A stretch of DNA of 64,000 nucleotides from Sipunculus nudus (GCA_026874595.1 CM049320.1:23819714-23883713); one strand, 5' to 3'; positions 1-55,433 are shown, counted from the stretch's first letter. Numbers and translations: made by a program. Notes: a model not told the origin generated them from the letters alone.

Positions 1-1513
1 GTTTACACACAAAATCCAGACCATTTAAGAATCCCCAAAGGTGCTGGACCTTGGGAGACCATGCTAGAATTCATCACTCTAAACAGACAATTGTACCTCT
101 CTGAGGTTACAATCTTGGATTGTTGGTGTAATTAAATTCCGCGTGATGCCATTTGAGGATGTGCTTTTGCCCCTCCTACTTAAGAGAGTATTCAAACCTT
201 GTTCGCCGTCGGCCTTACTTGATGAAGTTAAATGTCAATAAGCTTGTTAATCTTGGCCAGACATGACAAGTATAATATCAGATACTGCGTTTATGGTATG
301 GAAATGAAGTATTTATGTAGCAAATAAATCACAATACATTTGGGCTTTTTTTACAGATATAATGGGGGTACTCTTTTGACTCAGAAGCTGCCTATAAGGA
401 TATGTTGGATGTTTCAAAAATGACGTAAAATATAAAAATGTCTTTGTCTTTAGTCTTTCATGCTAGCTTTAGAAAATGAACTTATATTAGAACATGTTCT
501 GTCAAACAGATCTAGACATTGCTTTTTGTAAAAAAAAATTGACTAAGGCCCGGGGTCACGCCATTCTGCAGTCATGTGAGTTGATCATGTGGGATCACGA
601 TAGAAGATCAGTGATTAGTTCTTGGTGATTCATGTAAAACAATTAAAATTTGTAAATATCATTTAATTTGGTAGTATTTAATTGAAGCTATAAAGAAAAA
701 ATGTACAATGATCAATCGTGCATGTAAAACAATTAAAATTTGTAAATATCATTTAATTTGGTAGTATTTAATTGAAGCTATAAAGAAAAAATGTACAATG
801 ATCAATCGTGCTTATGTCACGTGTTGTACATTTGGATTACCCAAATAATGGTTTCTTCGGATACTTGGGCAAATGTCTCATGTTATTCTGGATATTTGCA
901 TGGCCAATTCATTCTATATTGGTGTTAACAAAAAAATTATGTATTCTTTGTTGATTAAAGTATTTGATTGTCACTTGAGTACCAGCCCTCCGATGATTTC
1001 TGCATGGAAGATATATAGGAAACCTTCCACTTGAAACCGCACTGTGCTTTTTGAAAAAAAAACACCTAGTTTCAGGATTTTAAGTTTCTATTTTAAATTA
1101 TCCTTTTATTTTAATTAAAAACTTATTGTGGTGATCCAGATCAACTCCAAAACTTAATGGATTGTTCTTTTGGCATTACCCTACTTTCCACAAAATTACA
1201 TCAGAATCTGTTCATAACTTTCTGAGTAAATATGTTACTATCAGACCAACCAGCCAACCAACCATACAGCCGACTGACCAACCAACCAACCAACCAATGG
1301 AATACCATTTTACCTTGCCACCTGATGGATGATTAAAAATTGGGGCTGAATATCAGGTTCAGGGACTGCTGGGGGTAATTATTGATAAAGTATTCATATT
1401 TTTATATTGGAAGACTTGAATTTGCAATATAATATTAAAAAAAAAAAACAAATACATTCACAATAAATTGCATGTTGCAACAGCACAAAATTTGTCAATT
1501 TGATATTTTTCAG
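1..1513. other. Upstream intron or 5' flank, no exon recognised
   Basis: The first recognisable exon at 1514 needs a preceding exon ending in phase 1, but none can be supported here. The stretch is AT-rich and holds a perfect 90-bp tandem duplication and a short CCAA-type tetranucleotide run near 1243-1298. Around 1022-1045 is a short stretch resembling the subterminal sequence of the TIR element at 30829-32242. Confidence 0.6.
631..810. repeat. Perfect 90-bp tandem duplication
   Basis: Bases 631-720 and 721-810 are identical over all 90 positions, both starting CATGTAAAACAATT and ending GATCAATCGTG. It is a single head-to-tail duplication. Absence of any mismatch points to a recent event, or to an assembly artefact. 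Confidence 0.97.
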
Positions 1514-44400
<42,887 letters not shown>

Positions 44401-45929
44401 GAGGTCAAAGGTTACACAATACTTTAATTTGTTCACGACAATCACATAACAGTGCAAAAGCATTTTATGTGCAGCAGACCTGTGTACATTATGGAAACTT
44501 TCAGGTTGGATTTAGCACAGGTTGCAGAAATGAAACCAAGATGGCAGCCATAAAGCTGCACAGATAGTTCCACAAATGTGGAAGTTATACATACTGAAAA
44601 GCAAAAAGGTGAACACATAAAATCGAAGGGAAGTGAGTAGATGCAAGCATGAAAGATGTGTTCATTTTAAATTTTCCTTTATGCAGTCTGATTTCAGATT
44701 AGGAATTTTATGTGTCTCTACAATACTCCTGGCATTTACATTTGGGCCATTTTAACCAAACCCTGGATTTATGTTTATTTTAGTGTGTTGATCTTTGCAG
44801 AGAAGGTTTTATAAATAGAAATATAGTCGCACAATTTTAGTGTAAACATGTCACTATGGTCTATGTGTTACCAAGATGAATACTTTGTTACCATGGTAAT
44901 CACAGTGTTGCCATGGGAATTGAATTGTCACTATTTATTTAAATTTAGTTTTGCATATAGATCACATTGAGAGATGCTGACATAAAAAGGCAAGAATGTA
45001 TAACAGTTCTGACAGTTATTGTCATAGCAACCTGATGATTCTCATGATCATTCATAGTAATCACCATGGTAACTACCATAGCAGCATGTAAATCAGCATG
45101 GTTAGAAAGTGGATCCCATGGAGACATGATTTAATCACAATTTAATTCCCATGGCAATGTAAATTATCAATAAATTTATGGTAGTATAATTTTGTTGAAA
45201 TAGTATTTCACATAACTTTACTTCTTGTAGGCTAAAGTTTTCTTGTAGGCTAAATTTTTCTTTAAAATTATATTCCGCAGATCATTAACAAATTATTGAA
45301 AAAAAATGTTGAACAGACTCTTTGTTCCGGGTGAATATATATATATATCTAAAGTTCAATGAATATTTTAAACATAACAAAATATGTTAGTGTCATTGCA
45401 GATAGAGTGAAGCTGATAACCTGAGGGTTGCCAGTTTTTGAGTGTTGTTACCAAATATTTGCTATTTGTGATAAATGCACAGTATGCAACATGCCAGTTA
45501 TTACATATAATGTCATTTGTAAATATTGTCTTCAAAGCATATATATTACTTTGTACATTATGTAGTTTTAGATTGTGTTAATTTTTACATGCAACTTTAT
45601 AAACATAAGGACTGACCTTAAACTTTTAATGATTTAAAGCATATATAGTCAGTCCTTCTTATTCAGCAGGAATTAAGAGTAAATGAACAGCAACTTGTTC
45701 AGCCTTAAGACATTTATACACTGTATCATATAGTACAATCAGTACATGATTATCTGTAGGATATATATATATATAGCACTCATCATTCTGGTAAAAATTG
45801 TTGGCCATTGTTTGTTAACACTTGCAAGGATAGTGTTTTATAATGGGCACTGTTTTGTATTGGACACTTACTGAATGTCATATGCAAAAGATTTTAAATT
45901 CTGTAACCATTATAATTTGGACACCCCTC

Positions 45930-46150
45930 AGGGGTGGCTCCAGGATTTAGGCAAAGGAGGGGTATAACCCAGGATTAATGACAAAAGCTAAAAAAAGTTG
46001 CCATGTCTGGAAAAAGGGGGGGGGGGGGTCCAGGCTGCAAAAATTGGTCTGAAATCCTTTTGAAAAAGGTTGCAGTGACTGAAAAAAGGGGTCAAGATCT
46101 CCTGGACCCCTCCCCTGGATCCTCTTATGCTTCTATATGGGCAAAACCTT
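45930..46150 (+). repeat. Dispersed repeat with G/C-rich ends
   Basis: It runs from CAGGGGTGGCTCCAGGATTT through an 11-G run at about 46017 to CTGGACCCCTCCCCTGGATC. The ends are loosely complementary. I associate this GGGTCCAGG...CCTGGACCCC arrangement with a repeat common in marine invertebrates, but the family name is uncertain. Confidence 0.45.
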
Positions 46151-46394
46151 GGATCCTTGGATCCTGCCATCAGATGCCAACTGCATATAGTAGATGATAC
46201 TTTAAGGTACTTTAACTAATTCTAACTGATTTTTGTGCAAGAACTCTCTCAGTTTAGCTCCAGTGGCTTCAATCTGTTTAAAAAAAAAACTGGCAAGCTG
46301 ACAAGATTCAGATGCTTGGAATACAGACATGTAACTGAGGTGGTCTTGTCTCACATATAAAACAAGTCATTCAGTATGCATGTTGGCCCTAGTA

Positions 46395-46419
46395 CCGTAA
46401 ATTCTCCAACTTAAGACGC
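46395..46419. repeat. Solo terminal sequence related to the 30829-32242 TIR
   Basis: Preceded by TA, it starts CCGTAAATTCTCCA and goes on CTTAAGACGC, differing from the 25-bp TIR at a few positions. No partner end was found downstream. Confidence 0.5.
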
Positions 46420-49400
46420 ATGTCTATTACAAGCCGCACCTTAACTTTTGGTACTGTTATATCAGTTTGGTTTCACTATATCTTTTGATATGAGACATAT
46501 CCTATATTTATATGCACATAAAATGTACATTTATCTATGGATTGTCCTCATAGTGGCTGATCTGTAGGCAGACAATACATGCCCCTTGTGTCTTCACAAC
46601 TCATGCTTTAAAAGTGGCTTCAACAGTCTTATTATCTTTCTCCTTGGATAGTTATTGATTAAAAAAAATTAAAATTGTAAAAAAATGTACACGGGTTACA
46701 CCTCATGTGCTACTCAGCATTTACATTTATTTAAATGCACACAGACGTGCACTCAATAGCCCTGTGCAATATCACAGACAAGAGAATAGGTATATGATAT
46801 TTAAACACAAAATCATGTAGAAGATAGTGCCAACCATACGTTATCTAGAAGTATTTTTTTATGATCTTTGTACATCAATTACAGTATATGATGTCATCAC
46901 TATATTTTATTTAATTAAGATGAGTTTTATGCAGCACCTGTGAAACTTACGCCATGTTACACAACTTATGAAATTCAATAGATGCCTCTACCAATCAGGA
47001 GCAGGGTCAGATCATTTCAGGAATTTTATATATATGATTAAAATGTAATCAAGATTAATGTATTTTTACATGGTACTATATTATTAATATAAGAAAATAT
47101 TTTAAAGCGCATGATTTTGGAATTTTAGGTTCTGTGTGATTGGGTAGTGAGTTCATATACATTCTTAAAATTAATATGCAGTATGCAAAACACTTAACTG
47201 GTTCATGCCTCATTGGTACCTTTCTTGAGACAGGCCAGGAACCACATGGACAAATGTTGCGGCTGACTTACTCATTTTGGCAGTTCATTGCAGTGATACT
47301 ATTCTATGCATTATAATGATGGAATGGAATTCAAATTTTTTATGTGGTCTCAGGGGCTACTGCCGACTTTGAGAAGAGCACCAGTCTATATGTAATGTAC
47401 ATTTATCCACAAATGTTCTGACATGATTTTACCAGTGGCCTGGTGTTACCTCTTTTTTTGTCTCATTATTAGGCTTTGCAGAGACATTGTGAGCAGGGTA
47501 TCAGTCTAATATTTAGATGAGGTATATTCCAAATGTTCTGACAATGGGGGTATTATGTGCCTGTCTCAGGCACCACATGACCATTTGGACTGGAATTTCT
47601 GCTAGTATGCCCAGGGTTTGTGGTATGGACCAGTTTCCATAATCTCATGATTTTCTCATAAAATATAATTATACCTATCTTTGCTGAAGAATGCACATAA
47701 ATGAAATTTGAAAAAAAAATCAGTTTATCTATGTATTTTTTTACTATTTTTCTACTGATGAAATTATATTAAAAGTAAATTATACATTTAAGAAGCTAGG
47801 ATGTGGGAGAGGGGTGTATAATAACTTGCATTTGAAACGTTGATTGGTGGAATATTGATGTTGATAAAAAAAGTGCCTTATCTCACAACGGGTTGCTGTT
47901 ATATACGTGTACCACAATATACAGAATTGAGTATATGCATCTATTTGTCAGGTAAATTGCTCAATCACCAGATTTTGTCGACCCACCAGATGTATTGAAC
48001 AGTGTTTAGATTCATTTGGGACAAAGCATTTTGAATTTGAATTGTATTATCTTGCTGTGTACTGTGGCGAAATAATCCAGTTTTGTTACATTAATTGGTG
48101 TAAAGTAGTTACCTCTGGTGGGAGAACTTGGAATTATTATGACCAGAATGATTGTCTTAAGTTTTGAGTAATCTGTGGCCAAACTTTTTCACCCAATTAT
48201 TTTCACAAATCTGTAATGATGGTGCAAATGTGCATTTATTAATTAGGAGGTTATTTTCTAGCTTTATGCTCATGGCCCAGAGACAAAGCAGTTTAGGGGG
48301 TTCCACTGTATATACATTTGAAACAGATATCCAAGATCTACTTTACAATATCCAAGATCTAATTTTATAATAAACTATCTGCTGAATAAAGCTTGAAAAA
48401 GCACCCTCCAGAGGCAAGCTCAGGAGTCAATTTGTATTGTATTGATTGGCTGTAAAACTTTGCATTGAAAGTGTAAGGAGTAAAAACTAATATGTCTTAA
48501 AAACACACCAATTTCTGGAGAAAAATAATTAGTTACAGGAAAAAAACTACATTTATTCAAAGGGGGGGGGGGGTGTTAATCATTGAGCTAGTACCTGATA
48601 ATAAATTCTTGGAGAAAGTTCATAATTTCTTTGAAGAAAAAGGGATATAAATATTTTTTTTAAAGAGACCACCAGGAAATAACATGTATTTATATGTTTG
48701 GTTGCAAGAAACTGAACTGGTATGTTTTCACATACACAGTTTAATATTTCTGAACATTCCCATCATAAATTTACCTTCGCCACATCTTATTAATGATCTT
48801 GTCAAGTCCTTGATCCAGAAGCTAGATTTCTTTTTTATATCATGAATTTCTGTTAAAACAGCAATATTATTTGAAAGTATTCAAAATTTCTAACTGGGAC
48901 AGTACAGATAACTCTCTCTTATATAGTTGTCAAAGTAGGTTGAATGTATCAAATTTTATCTGAATTATTTTAACCACTTTAGTTGCAGAAGGCAAACCAT
49001 AGCCCACCTGAGAGGTATATACCAAGATATATGCATGCAGAATTTTTGCACAGAGATATTTTTGCTCATATATATAAAAGGATTTTTGTCTGGTTAAACT
49101 TGGTTAGAGGGCAGTTTTGTCTCTGTCACAATGGTCGCTGATGTCACGATAAACCTTATACCTCTGTCTTTGTATGGCAGTATTTCTTTGATGGTTATGA
49201 CCAGCCTGTTTATGCAGATAAGCTGATGGTGTCGTAATTGTCACATTGACAATGGTTATGATTTCATCATAATATTTTCAAGGGTGGTTGCAATCAATAA
49301 ACCCTCTGTTTTTAATGCTCAGATCCTATATTTCATACCATAGCAAGTAATACATTATCCTTAATGTTCCTATGGCAACATTTCATGAGATAACAACTGT

Positions 49401-49941
49401 TGTTGTGGAGGTCAAAATAAAATGTTATAATGCAAAGGTTCTGTAATCAGTATAATGGCTTCCTGTTTAATGTCATTATAGTTGGTGTGGTTGCCATGGA
49501 AATCAAATTCTGTTTACAGTAACACAGCAACCATTATAATGTCATAATAGGTAACATGGTTGCCAGAATTATATTTTGTTTATATGTAAATATGATTTGA
49601 CATATGCAAAAGAGATTGATATAAAAATGATTATTGCATAATGATATTTTAGTACTTCTGATCTGTACAGTTTGCTTTTCAAGATTTTCTTCCTTTTTTG
49701 CCATATAATAATTTGTATTCACTTTTGCCATTTACAGCAATAAAATTTAGTTGATGAAAAAAAATTGTTTTTATGTATCAAATGTGTACATGTTCTAGTA
49801 TGTATATATGTGTGTATATATGTATAACACAGAGAAATGCAAGGGTCACAAATCATGGTAACAGGGCTACATTCGATTTTGCAAACACTGTTGCATGCCT
49901 GTGGAAAGCAAAATATGTTATAAAGGATTGGGTAATCTTAA

Positions 49942-50208
49942 CCCTTTACTGTTTACAAGCCACTAAAGAGCACTCTGAATGGGCAACTGGAATGCCATGA
50001 TATGTATAGATTCTTCCAGGACAAAAATATTGCATATTATTTCTAAGTTTCAATGATTTTCAATAATCTTCAGCAAACCCTCTTAGTGGGAACTGTTGAA
50101 AATTTGATAAAGATACAAAAAAAAGCTTGAGAAAATATGGCTATTAGTGTAAATATATATAGTGTCTGAATATGTCAGAAATCTAAAATAAATGTAAACA
50201 GTAAAGGG
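49942..50208. mobile_element. piggyBac-type MITE with TTAA target duplication
   Basis: CCCTTTACTGTTTACA (49942-49957) is perfectly inverted at 50193-50208 (TGTAAACAGTAAAGGG), and TTAA flanks both ends (49938-49941 and 50209-50212). TTAA duplication and CCC-starting termini are the signature of piggyBac elements. At 267 bp it has no transposase. It sits between the 3' ends of the two convergent genes. Confidence 0.88.
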
Positions 50209-50446
50209 TTAAAGTGTATTTTACATACAAATAAGCGTGGATTTTAAAGTGTGATCTTTGAATGATTGTGGTCACCTGATCTATCCTCTTTTATTGCCAT
50301 TTTAACTGAATTTTGAAATCACATGAATCACAAGACGCTCTAACAGCAGATTTCACAATTTCAACAAAGGAAATTTGTCAGTGTCCATTAGTTTCTCTTG
50401 AAGAAAATTAAAAACAAAGAAAGCAGATCTGGTCAATATATACCGT

Positions 50447-50452
50447 TTTATT
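50447..50452 (-). promoter_or_regulatory. Candidate poly(A) signal for TAF10
   Basis: AATAAA on the minus strand (TTTATT on plus), about 960 bases after the TAF10 stop. Another candidate is at 50634-50639. Confidence 0.4.
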
Positions 50453-51411
50453 AATAGTCCTATTTGTCCACAAAGTACATAAATTTTACAGCTCTATATG
50501 CCTACATTGTTTGGTTTCCTTTCTTTACCACATTACTTGGTCAGACAAATATAATCTAGACATTCTGCAATATATTAAAAGATCATTCTCAACTTGTAGT
50601 GAGAATTAAACATGCCTATCAATGGTGTCTTATTTTATTTAACTCCACTAGAAAACCGTGTGTCTGACATATTTGTCATAACTTTGCAACTTTTTGTTAA
50701 AAACGGAACCAGGTGTAAAACAGGATTATTGGCATTTACCATAAACTTCATCATTTTGATTGGCTATTTCGTCATTTTCAAACTGGGTTAGTATGTGCTT
50801 GGGAAAACAACAAGAAGCCGTGTAGGATTAAACAGGCATTTTAGACCATGCATTAATCGACAGGTTTAAAACTTGCATACAATTAGGGCAGATAGATATG
50901 AGGTCCTCATGGATCTTTCACGTTTCGTGAGTACAGGACACTAGGTTATACTTGATGGAGCCTCTTTAAAAATGAACATGAAGTTCCTCCCTTGTGATAC
51001 CCTTCAGTCACACTGGATCCTTCTTACATCATACAGGAAATTGTAACAAAATTATAATAACCATTCAAGATTGAAGCAAAGTTCTTGAGAAAGTGTCTTT
51101 AATCTAGAGTTGTGTAAAAAATTGTATAAATTAAAGTGATGTTATTTCATACTTTTAATAAAAACCAAGGTGTACATACACAATCTTAAAATTCCCATTT
51201 CACTTCAAAAGAATAAATTTTTATCGTTCATTGTCACTCTGCTACCATCACACAACATGCAATACATAGGAAAATAGTGCATGTTCCAGCCACGAGGTGG
51301 TAGCACCAGAAGGTGGAAGCACCAGACAGCATTTTACACATAGTTTCAGTTACTGGTGACAGGTGGCAGCATCGTACAGTCCTATCTTTTGAGCTTCTCA
51401 TGCACCCATGA

Positions 51412-51501
51412 TCACGTGAAGTACACAGGCTTTTTAACATTGATGCCATATTCCTGTAAAGCTGGAGTGAGGTCATCCATGGTCAGTGTGAACCTTTTAT
51501 C
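51412..51501 (-). CDS. TAF10: TAF10 last exon
   Basis: On the minus strand the acceptor TTTTTACAG precedes base 51501, in phase 0. The 30 codons start DKRFTLTMDDLTPALQEYGI and end with a TGA at 51412-51414. This is the invariant C-terminus of TAF10 and forms part of the histone fold. Confidence 0.97.
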   Translation of the reverse strand, partial: DKRFTLTMDDLTPALQEYGINVKKPVYFT

Positions 51502-54500
51502 CTGTAAAAAATGAAACATGAATGACTTGATAATCTATAATAATTTAAGTAGAGTTGATTTTACAACATTCACATTTCTATCTTCACACTTCAAATATAA
51601 AACAAAAACAAGGGACCCATGGGTCATGTCACTCAGTTGTATTTTGGAAAATTTTAGCAAATGCAAAATATACATGTGAGCTAAAAATTTAATACCATGA
51701 AATTTGCCCAATATCCCTGATTATCTGAGTGTTCCAGTAATAAAAATACCATGGTCTAGCTAACCAAAAGAGATAAGAATGAAATGCCACAAAGTATTTA
51801 CACATTATTATATTTATAATTTAAACATATTAATGAGCAATTATAAATCGGGTAGATCCTAATATATTATCACATTTGAATATTTAAAAAATAAATTAAT
51901 AACATAAATTTGCAAAATGTAGAGCTTAGGATTAAAATCCTGAAAAGTTATTTTGTTTGAAAAAAATCAATTTTTTTTCAAAACTGAACAATACTGAATT
52001 TAACATTGAAATTATAAGATTCATCTTATAAAAATTATAAGATTCATCTTGTTTACTTGACCTGTTAATTGTTACATAAGCAGCCTCAGGAGGCCACACC
52101 ACCTTAACATTTGCATGGAAACATATACATGTTGGTGATAAACAGGGATAAGTCCCTTTTTTTCGTTCATATTTACTTATATCTATTTTGGTAAAATTGC
52201 CTTTTTTTAAGTCTTAATTTACTACTTCAGTTAGAACTGAATCTAGAATTGAATCGATTCTAAGGGGCCCTCACAGGCCTACAAGTCACTAACCTTTCCT
52301 TGTTTTTTGGAGCTCTGTCCTGATGCCTTCATTTTACAGTGTTGTAAGGCATCATTAGCTATGTCTGAGACAAACTTCTGGGCAGCCAAGGAAATCAGCC
52401 GGACTCTAAAAAAGGTAAACATGAAATTATATTTAAATGCATTTGTGTATGCGTATACAAGTGTATGACCTTGACCCACTGCAATGCTGTCCACTGGTTT
52501 TGAAAATAAATAGATGAATCCTTTTGAGATTTTTTTTAAGTTAAAGTTGAACTGATCAACTGAAATACGGGTGTTATATAACACAAGAGGTGTATAATCA
52601 TTCAAAGATGTGGATTGAAATCTTACAAAAGGTGTAAAAGCTGGTTCTGTAGCTTGTTTCTACACATTTTACATGGTCAGTTAATACTCTTGAGCGTGTC
52701 CATCATATGGGTCTAACGTAACAAAGTCTTAAATGACATATATTCAGACCTCATTAAATAGGCGTGAAAGGATTTTGCCCGAAATCAAACATAGGTGAGA
52801 TATTATAATGATTAATATTTCCATCTAGTTTCACCAAAATACATCAAAACATTTAAATCAGGCAAGATAATCTAATGGTAAGTAGTTGTGGTAAGTTTCA
52901 TGAATATCCATCAAAGCCCTGGTATGTTATTGTGGTGACACTAAAAGTTACACAGACAGATGGATTACGGGTATAAAACACATCACGTCATAGACAGGGG
53001 GTATAATCTACCCTAGTTGGGGATCAACCTTGACATGAAACTACAATGTATACAATTTCTGTTATAGCAAATTGTGTCCTATGTGCGAGTTCAAGACAGG
53101 TTTTGTTGCATTGCCCCCATATTGGATAAAGGTAGGATAGGGGATTCCCTTTCTTTCACATGAAAGTTCAAGATATTGAAATGTGTGGCAAGAAAATAAG
53201 ATGGTAACACTGCAGTGAGCTGTGCTAATTTTGAAGGATCAAAAGAAACAAAATAAAATTGGGAAATGTTGTATCCACATTCACTGTGACCAAGGCCTTA
53301 TGATAGAATCCTAATTAAAGTATAAATTGTAATTTCCAGTAAATGACTTGAAATTAAAATATCCCTATGATGGTTTCTACCTTTCTTCCTGGTACAGACT
53401 CAACCTTGGTTTTTATGCTAAAATACCTAGGTATAGCATTACACATTTATTGTATCATACTTACATTCTTGGGTCTGTGGCTTCAAATCCTGCCCTGTTT
53501 AGGTAATATGATGTCACTGAGTCAGGAATCTGAAAAAAAAAGATCCAGGGGTCTTACATTCACTCTGTGACACAACATGCATGACGGATGGTGGTCAATA
53601 AATGGAAGTGTGAAATAGAAAATACATGTAACATTTCAGCAGTACCGGTACCAGTATCCATCATAGCTGGCTCTATCTTAAGCTTACGTCTGTGTGTACC
53701 ATTCACATAATCTATAGTTGCATACCAGTCCAGAGGTATTTGATGAATAATTACATAATTTATGCCATAATACTAAATATAAAACATGAAATTTAAAAGA
53801 AAAGTCTATATGAATTAAAACATTTTACAGCCCTGCCATGTCCCTCCTGTCCTGGCCAATGGTTTGTGCTTATTGGTGTAAATCTTATAACTGGTTAATG
53901 TATTCATCAATAATTTCAAAGTTGTAGCAATAAATGTACTAACAGCTGAACACAGGTTCCTTACTGTGGATAAAATAATTATGTACAGCAGACATTCAAT
54001 AAGCTGAATGGGTTAAGAATATATAGCTTGTAAGACTGTCTTAAAATACATGCATAAGATTTGGATGTGAAGCCCCTAAGGCTATTTAATAAATGTAAAC
54101 CCTTGTAAAGAATACTGTGGTCTATATTGATAGGGCTAAAATTTCACTATCTTCCCTTTTTTTCAGTGTTTTAGGAGGTTTTTATTATCGCAATCTAACA
54201 GAACAACAAATCTACACAAAGTAAAATCATAATATTCATCAGTTATATCAAATATTGTGTGCAAAACCTGAACAATGGGATGGGAACCAAAGAGGACATC
54301 AAACAATTTGAAATTAAGAGATATCATTTATAACATAACTATATTTGAATATATAAATAAGATTTAATATTACCTTTCAACTTGCCACTGACAATGTGAC
54401 CTATCATTCACGAAGTTTTTATTTTTGTTATTCTCCTTTCGCAAATACCGTGAATTTGAAACCTTCACAAACAAAAAAGGCATCAACATGAACCACTTGT

Positions 54501-54690
54501 CAATTAAAAAGAACCCCCCCCCCCAAAGTAACCTGAACACTTACTGTAGGTGTGTACTCCTCTAGCTGCATAGTGAAGTCACTCAGAGCGATGTTTGCTA
54601 TTCTACCCTCCGCACCATGTCCACTGGGGGTAGAGATGTGAGGACCGCTCGCCCCAGGGTCACTGGTTGGCAGCAAGTCCTTGGGTGGAT
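51412..54690 (-). CDS. TAF10: TAF10, TFIID/SAGA subunit 10 (conserved part; N-terminal exon uncertain)
   Basis: Four minus-strand exons join in frame into the conserved histone-fold part of TAF10. In order they give FTMQLEEYTPT, IPDSVTSYYLNRAGFEATDP, RIVRLISLAAQKFVSDIAND, ALQHCKMK, then TLTMDDLTPALQEYGINVKK and PVYFT at the stop. These match animal TAF10 almost residue for residue. TAF10 pairs through its histone fold with TAF3 or TAF8 in TFIID and with SUPT7L in SAGA, and acts in the nucleus in RNA polymerase II initiation and chromatin modification. The first exon here enters in phase 1, so the start codon is upstream. The gene is convergent with the receptor gene. Confidence 0.96.
51606..51690 (-). 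repeat. Short family A end fragment, minus orientation
   Basis: The reverse complement ends CATGACCCATGGGTCCCTTG like the 3' terminus of family A, with a GAGCTAAAAAT edge on the other side. It is a mini-copy in a TAF10 intron. Confidence 0.55.
52294..52405 (-). CDS. TAF10: TAF10 internal exon (histone-fold helix 2 region)
   Basis: The minus-strand acceptor TTTTTTAG precedes 52405 and the donor GTTAGT follows 52294. It enters in phase 2 and leaves in phase 0. It encodes RLISLAAQKFVSDIANDALQ and HCKMKASGQSSKKQGK; the Ser/Lys linker at the end is variable among animals. Confidence 0.97.
53465..53529 (-). CDS. TAF10: TAF10 internal exon (histone-fold helix 1 region)
   Basis: The minus-strand acceptor TTTTTTTCAG precedes 53529 and the donor GTAAGT follows 53465. 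It is 65 bases, phase 0 to phase 2, and encodes IPDSVTSYYLNRAGFEATDP plus R, with a split Ile codon. These residues are strongly conserved. Confidence 0.96.
54545..54690 (-). CDS. TAF10: TAF10 exon with variable N-terminal part and start of the fold
   Basis: The minus-strand acceptor TTTTGTAG precedes 54690 and the donor GTAAGT follows 54545, phase 1 to phase 0. The first half (PPKDLLPTSDPGASGPHIST and onward) is Pro/Gly/Ser-rich, as is usual for TAF10 N-termini. The end, ALSDFTMQLEEYTPT, is the conserved entry to the histone fold. Confidence 0.93.
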
Positions 54691-54774
54691 CTACAAAAAA
54701 GTGATATTTTAATTACTGACACATGATCATTAACAGTCTCCACTATTTAAGTCTTACCAGTGATATACATCTGT

Positions 54775-55235
54775 TTTATGGACTCAGACTCGGACTCCAG
54801 GGTCCTGGACTCTGACTTGTATGTGGATTCTGAGGGAAAGACTTGATAAGTCAGGCCCAGTTCATCTCGAGTCCAGCAGAAAAAACAAAGCTCTTTCAAA
54901 TACTATACAGACTAACATACATTACAGGCTTTTACAGAAACATTATATACACCAAACTTGAGCTGCATTTGGAGATAAATGTACCATAATCACACATTCA
55001 ATTGAAAAGCAAACTTGTGTACTGATTAACATAAAATCACACTGGATAATCTCAAATTTTCCCTGATAAATTTCTTTTAATAAGGAAACCTGTATTGGAC
55101 TCAGGACTTGATCTGCATGAAGACAAGAAGGGTGGACTTGAACTCAAATCTTAAGAACTCAGAATCGTACTCAGAATTGAGTGGCCTGGATTCGGACTTG
55201 CTTTAGGGCTCTGGACTCGACAACACCCAGAGTCA
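54775..55235 (-). repeat. GAGTCC-rich dispersed repeat (copy 3)
   Basis: Dense GGACTC/GACTCGG/GGACTTG words, i.e. GAGTCC on the minus strand, in two blocks (54775-54880 and 55095-55235). Related to 7430-7580 and 11825-11960. It keeps a fairly long open frame on the minus strand just 65 bp from a TAF10 exon, but that is too close for a normal intron. Confidence 0.6.
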
Positions 55236-55433
55236 TACAGAGGTGATATTTTCACATGTTTGTCCATTTCTAGGCCCGGAGTTTGTGGATATCTGGGATT
55301 TGAAAGCAGGATGGGTAGACTGTGCTGACACCTGGTGGGATATTTGGTAGCATTAAGAGTTAATTAGTAGCAGTTTAAGTGTTGATGACAGATTATCAAT
55401 AAAATATTACACATTGATAAACCCATCAACATA

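Larger units (their letters stand above)
44401..49740 (+). other. Receptor 3' UTR / intergenic region
   Basis: Non-coding sequence after the stop. Possible poly(A) signals include AATAAA at 45169-45174, GAATAAAGC near 48384 and CAATAAAAT near 49739; the true end cannot be chosen by eye. The region holds X-box-like palindromes (44887-45160 and 49340-49565), a repeat at 45930-46150 and short microsatellites. No further ORF is credible. Confidence 0.5.

Noticed and set aside
54756-54900. Long open minus-strand frame ending at a good donor just upstream of a TAF10 exon, as a TAF10 5' exon
   Set aside because: The intron would be only about 65 bp, far shorter than the others, and the sequence is the GAGTCC dispersed repeat.
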